This document shows, piece by piece, positions 44,943 to 46,218 of a stretch of DNA of 46,218 nt. Position 1 is the stretch's first letter; each line of letters starts with the position of its first letter. The stretch covers positions 1 to 46,218 of the IMG/VR virus record IMGVR_UViG_3300019886_000008. One strand, given 5' to 3'. Under the pieces are notes generated by a model, which was not told the origin of the DNA, did not search any database, and was given only the letters and a program-made list of their open reading frames with translations. The translations under genes were made by a program, and so were the position numbers. The stretch is from a virus.

Positions 44943-45055
44943 CGATGATCGTGTTCTTCCTCGGATTCGCCATCGGCTATCTGACGCGTGGCATCTTGGT
45001 GGTGGTTGGCGAAATATTGGACGAAGACCGCATCAGAAAATCAAAGCGCAATTAG
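44939..45055 (+). CDS. Small membrane peptide (38 aa)
   Basis: MTMIVFFLGFAIGYLTRGIL then VVVGEILDEDRIRKSKRN: one helix followed by a charged tail. ATGA overlap upstream; its end overlaps the convergent 270-aa gene by 15 bp. Unknown. Confidence 0.55.
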   Translation: MTMIVFFLGFAIGYLTRGILVVVGEILDEDRIRKSKRN

Positions 45056-45853
45056 ACTGGTATGCTGCCCTGGCGGCGCTTGATAGACTGGGATCGGAGC
45101 CGCGGGAGCGCGACTCGCTAGATATATAGTGCAAAGCAAGGAAAGGCCGGCGATTGCAGCCATGATGATCGTCATCGTATTTTGATTGCTACCTTGCACC
45201 GTCTGAGTTCTTTGTAACTCAAGAGCCGCCTCTTTCGCAGCCGCAATCACCTTGCGCGCAGCCTCTGTCTCCGCGCCTTCGTGGCGCCCGCCAGCGAGCT
45301 TCAATTGCGATAAGTCGTTCGCGATCTGGGCCATTGCCGGATCGGAGACCGCAGCCCGACCGCCCATATCGTAGCGAAACTTCTCTACCTCCGCGAGGCG
45401 CGAGTTCATTGTAGCAAGCGTAGCCACAATATTGTCAGAGGTTTTGTTGATCGTCTCGCTGAGAGACGTAGTGACTTTGTCCAACTGCGTCGAGACCAAA
45501 TCAGAGGTCGTCTTCATCTGCTCGCGTTGCGTCTCGGAAATCTGCTTGTCGTAATCTTTCTTCAGGGCGGCCAAGTCGTCGACCCGACGCCGCTCGGCGC
45601 TTATCACCATGTCGAAATAGGTGTTGACGTGTCTGATTTCCGCTGAAAGGTATCTTTCTGCGTCTGCGTCTTTCTCCCGCTGGAAGCGGGCTTGTGCGTC
45701 AACGAGCGCGAGAACGTTTTCGGTAGGGTCTATGACCGGAGCACCGCCAGCATCAACGCCGATGCCGGGCCGGCCAACCTTCCCCTCGTTTTTTGAGTAT
45801 CCGGCGGCGGTTGCTCGCCTGGTTTGACGGGCGTCGGGTGCCAAATCAACCAC
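45041..45853 (-). CDS. Coiled-coil protein with C-terminal membrane anchor (270 aa)
   Basis: The GTG at 45853 has AGAGGA 5 bp upstream and directly abuts the previous stop. After a disordered start (MVDLAPDARQTRRATAAGYS), residues ~50-215 are a long charged coiled coil (ERRRVDDLAALKKDYDKQIS, SDLVSTQLDKVTTSLSETIN). A single membrane helix follows near residue 228 (TMTIIMAAIAGLSLLCTIYL), with a short Pro-rich tail. The layout suits a membrane-tethered spanin-like or exclusion protein, or an inner-membrane late protein. It is on the late-gene strand next to the right edge. Confidence 0.6.
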   Translation of the reverse strand: MVDLAPDARQTRRATAAGYSKNEGKVGRPGIGVDAGGAPVIDPTENVLALVDAQARFQREKDADAERYLSAEIRHVNTYFDMVISAERRRVDDLAALKKDYDKQISETQREQMKTTSDLVSTQLDKVTTSLSETINKTSDNIVATLATMNSRLAEVEKFRYDMGGRAAVSDPAMAQIANDLSQLKLAGGRHEGAETEAARKVIAAAKEAALELQRTQTVQGSNQNTMTIIMAAIAGLSLLCTIYLASRAPAAPIPVYQAPPGQHTSLIAL

Positions 45854-46012
45854 CTATTTCCTCTGCTCCCACCGCCCAGCGATAAATCCCACCACAAGGC
45901 CGGCTACATACCAGCAGGCCGATGGTACGCTAAGCGACCAACCGTCGCAAGGAAGAGAGGTGCCGCTGCCACTGCTATCAAGAAGGCCGACCAGAGCAGC
46001 CAGCGGGTCCAT
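45854..46012 (-). CDS. Small protein with C-terminal membrane helix (52 aa)
   Basis: The frame MDPLAALVGLLDSSGSGTSL, CDGWSLSVPSACWYVAGLVV, GFIAGRWEQRK fills the gap between its neighbours exactly and ends just before the next GTG. A competing frame from the ATG at 46017 (MRWTRWLLWSAFLIAVAAAP..., 37 codons, to 45904) has a better ATGA overlap. I prefer the 52-residue frame because of packing. Membrane-associated, possibly lysis-related; both readings remain open. Confidence 0.45.
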   Translation of the reverse strand: MDPLAALVGLLDSSGSGTSLPCDGWSLSVPSACWYVAGLVVGFIAGRWEQRK

Positions 46013-46013
46013 C

Positions 46014-46218
46014 TCATAAAGGCCGCATTACAGTCAGGTTTGTTATTACATGCCTTCCGATCGGACCCATCCCCGAAGTGCAAGCAATCATCAATCCATG
46101 CGATGTCGCCTCATCGAACAAGCCAAGGATCGGCTGATAAAGCTCAGTCATCCTTTTCTTGAGATCGGCGGCGACATCGGCGTCCGAACGAACGGTCATG
46201 TCGAGTTTAACTATTTCA
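46014..46218 (-). CDS. Small late protein, runs off right edge (partial, at least 61 aa)
   Basis: The frame is open to the right edge (EIVKLD before the ATG at 46199), so the start may lie outside. MTVRSDADVAADLKKRMTEL, QPILGLFDEATSHGLMIACT and RHVITNLTVMRPL has a beta-alpha-beta look typical of small phage accessory proteins. Not recognised. Confidence 0.5.
   Translation of the reverse strand, partial: EIVKLDMTVRSDADVAADLKKRMTELYQPILGLFDEATSHGLMIACTSGMGPIGRHVITNLTVMRPL

Overview
The window reads as an essentially complete genome of a temperate, short-tailed (podovirus-like) double-stranded DNA phage, or the equivalent prophage or metagenomic contig. The probable host is an alphaproteobacterium of the Rhizobiales type. 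The reasons are a T7/BPP-1-style virion module (portal, tail tubular proteins A and B, gp14-like and very large internal virion proteins), a tyrosine integrase, a GcrA-type zinc motif, and several small families that I associate with alphaproteobacterial prophages. The taxonomic call is inference. I see no tRNA, rRNA, CRISPR array, insertion sequence or reverse transcriptase.

Layout. (1) Positions 1-29174, minus strand, is the late module, transcribed right to left: a secreted Cys-rich peptide, a tailspike-like beta-helix protein, an RlpA-like secreted wall protein, a two-helix holin-like protein, the large terminase, the 140-aa gene and its small neighbours, portal, scaffold, major capsid, capsid cement, an intrinsic terminator at 19326-19353, tail tubular A and B, three internal virion proteins, then a 9-kb run of modular, mutually paralogous fibre/adhesin-like genes. 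Most of that last run carry Sec signal peptides. It ends in an anchored endolysin-like gene cut by the left edge. (2) 29175-29640 is a repeat-rich non-coding divergent region with a perfect DnaA box. (3) 30145-35068, minus strand, is the early/replication operon: Cro-like regulator, RuvC-like resolvase, GcrA-motif protein, replication protein with an embedded repeat cluster that looks like an origin, a small-terminase-like protein, and many microproteins. (4) 35153-45055, plus strand, is the second early operon: a second HTH regulator, an initiator/ParB-like HTH protein, many small unknowns, a RecE-like exonuclease with an uncharacterised partner, a cassette of four exported proteins ending in a ClpP-class protease, an excisionase-like gene, the integrase, and small accessory genes. 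(5) 45041-46218, minus strand, holds three small genes, at least one membrane-anchored; the last runs off the right edge.

How it works together. The two divergent HTH genes at 35.1 kb face each other like a lysis/lysogeny switch. A 16-bp element covering the Cro-like gene's promoter recurs (14/16) at the promoter of the next plus-strand gene. The minus early operon replicates and resolves DNA, the plus operon recombines and integrates, and the late block builds the virion and lyses the cell.

The most unusual features are the number of Sec-exported products (about twelve genes), including a coupled Cys-rich peptide and exported ClpP-like protease; a shuffled family of roughly 30-50-residue modules among the tail genes; and a large set of overlapping microproteins, mostly with one or two membrane helices, packed between the larger genes.
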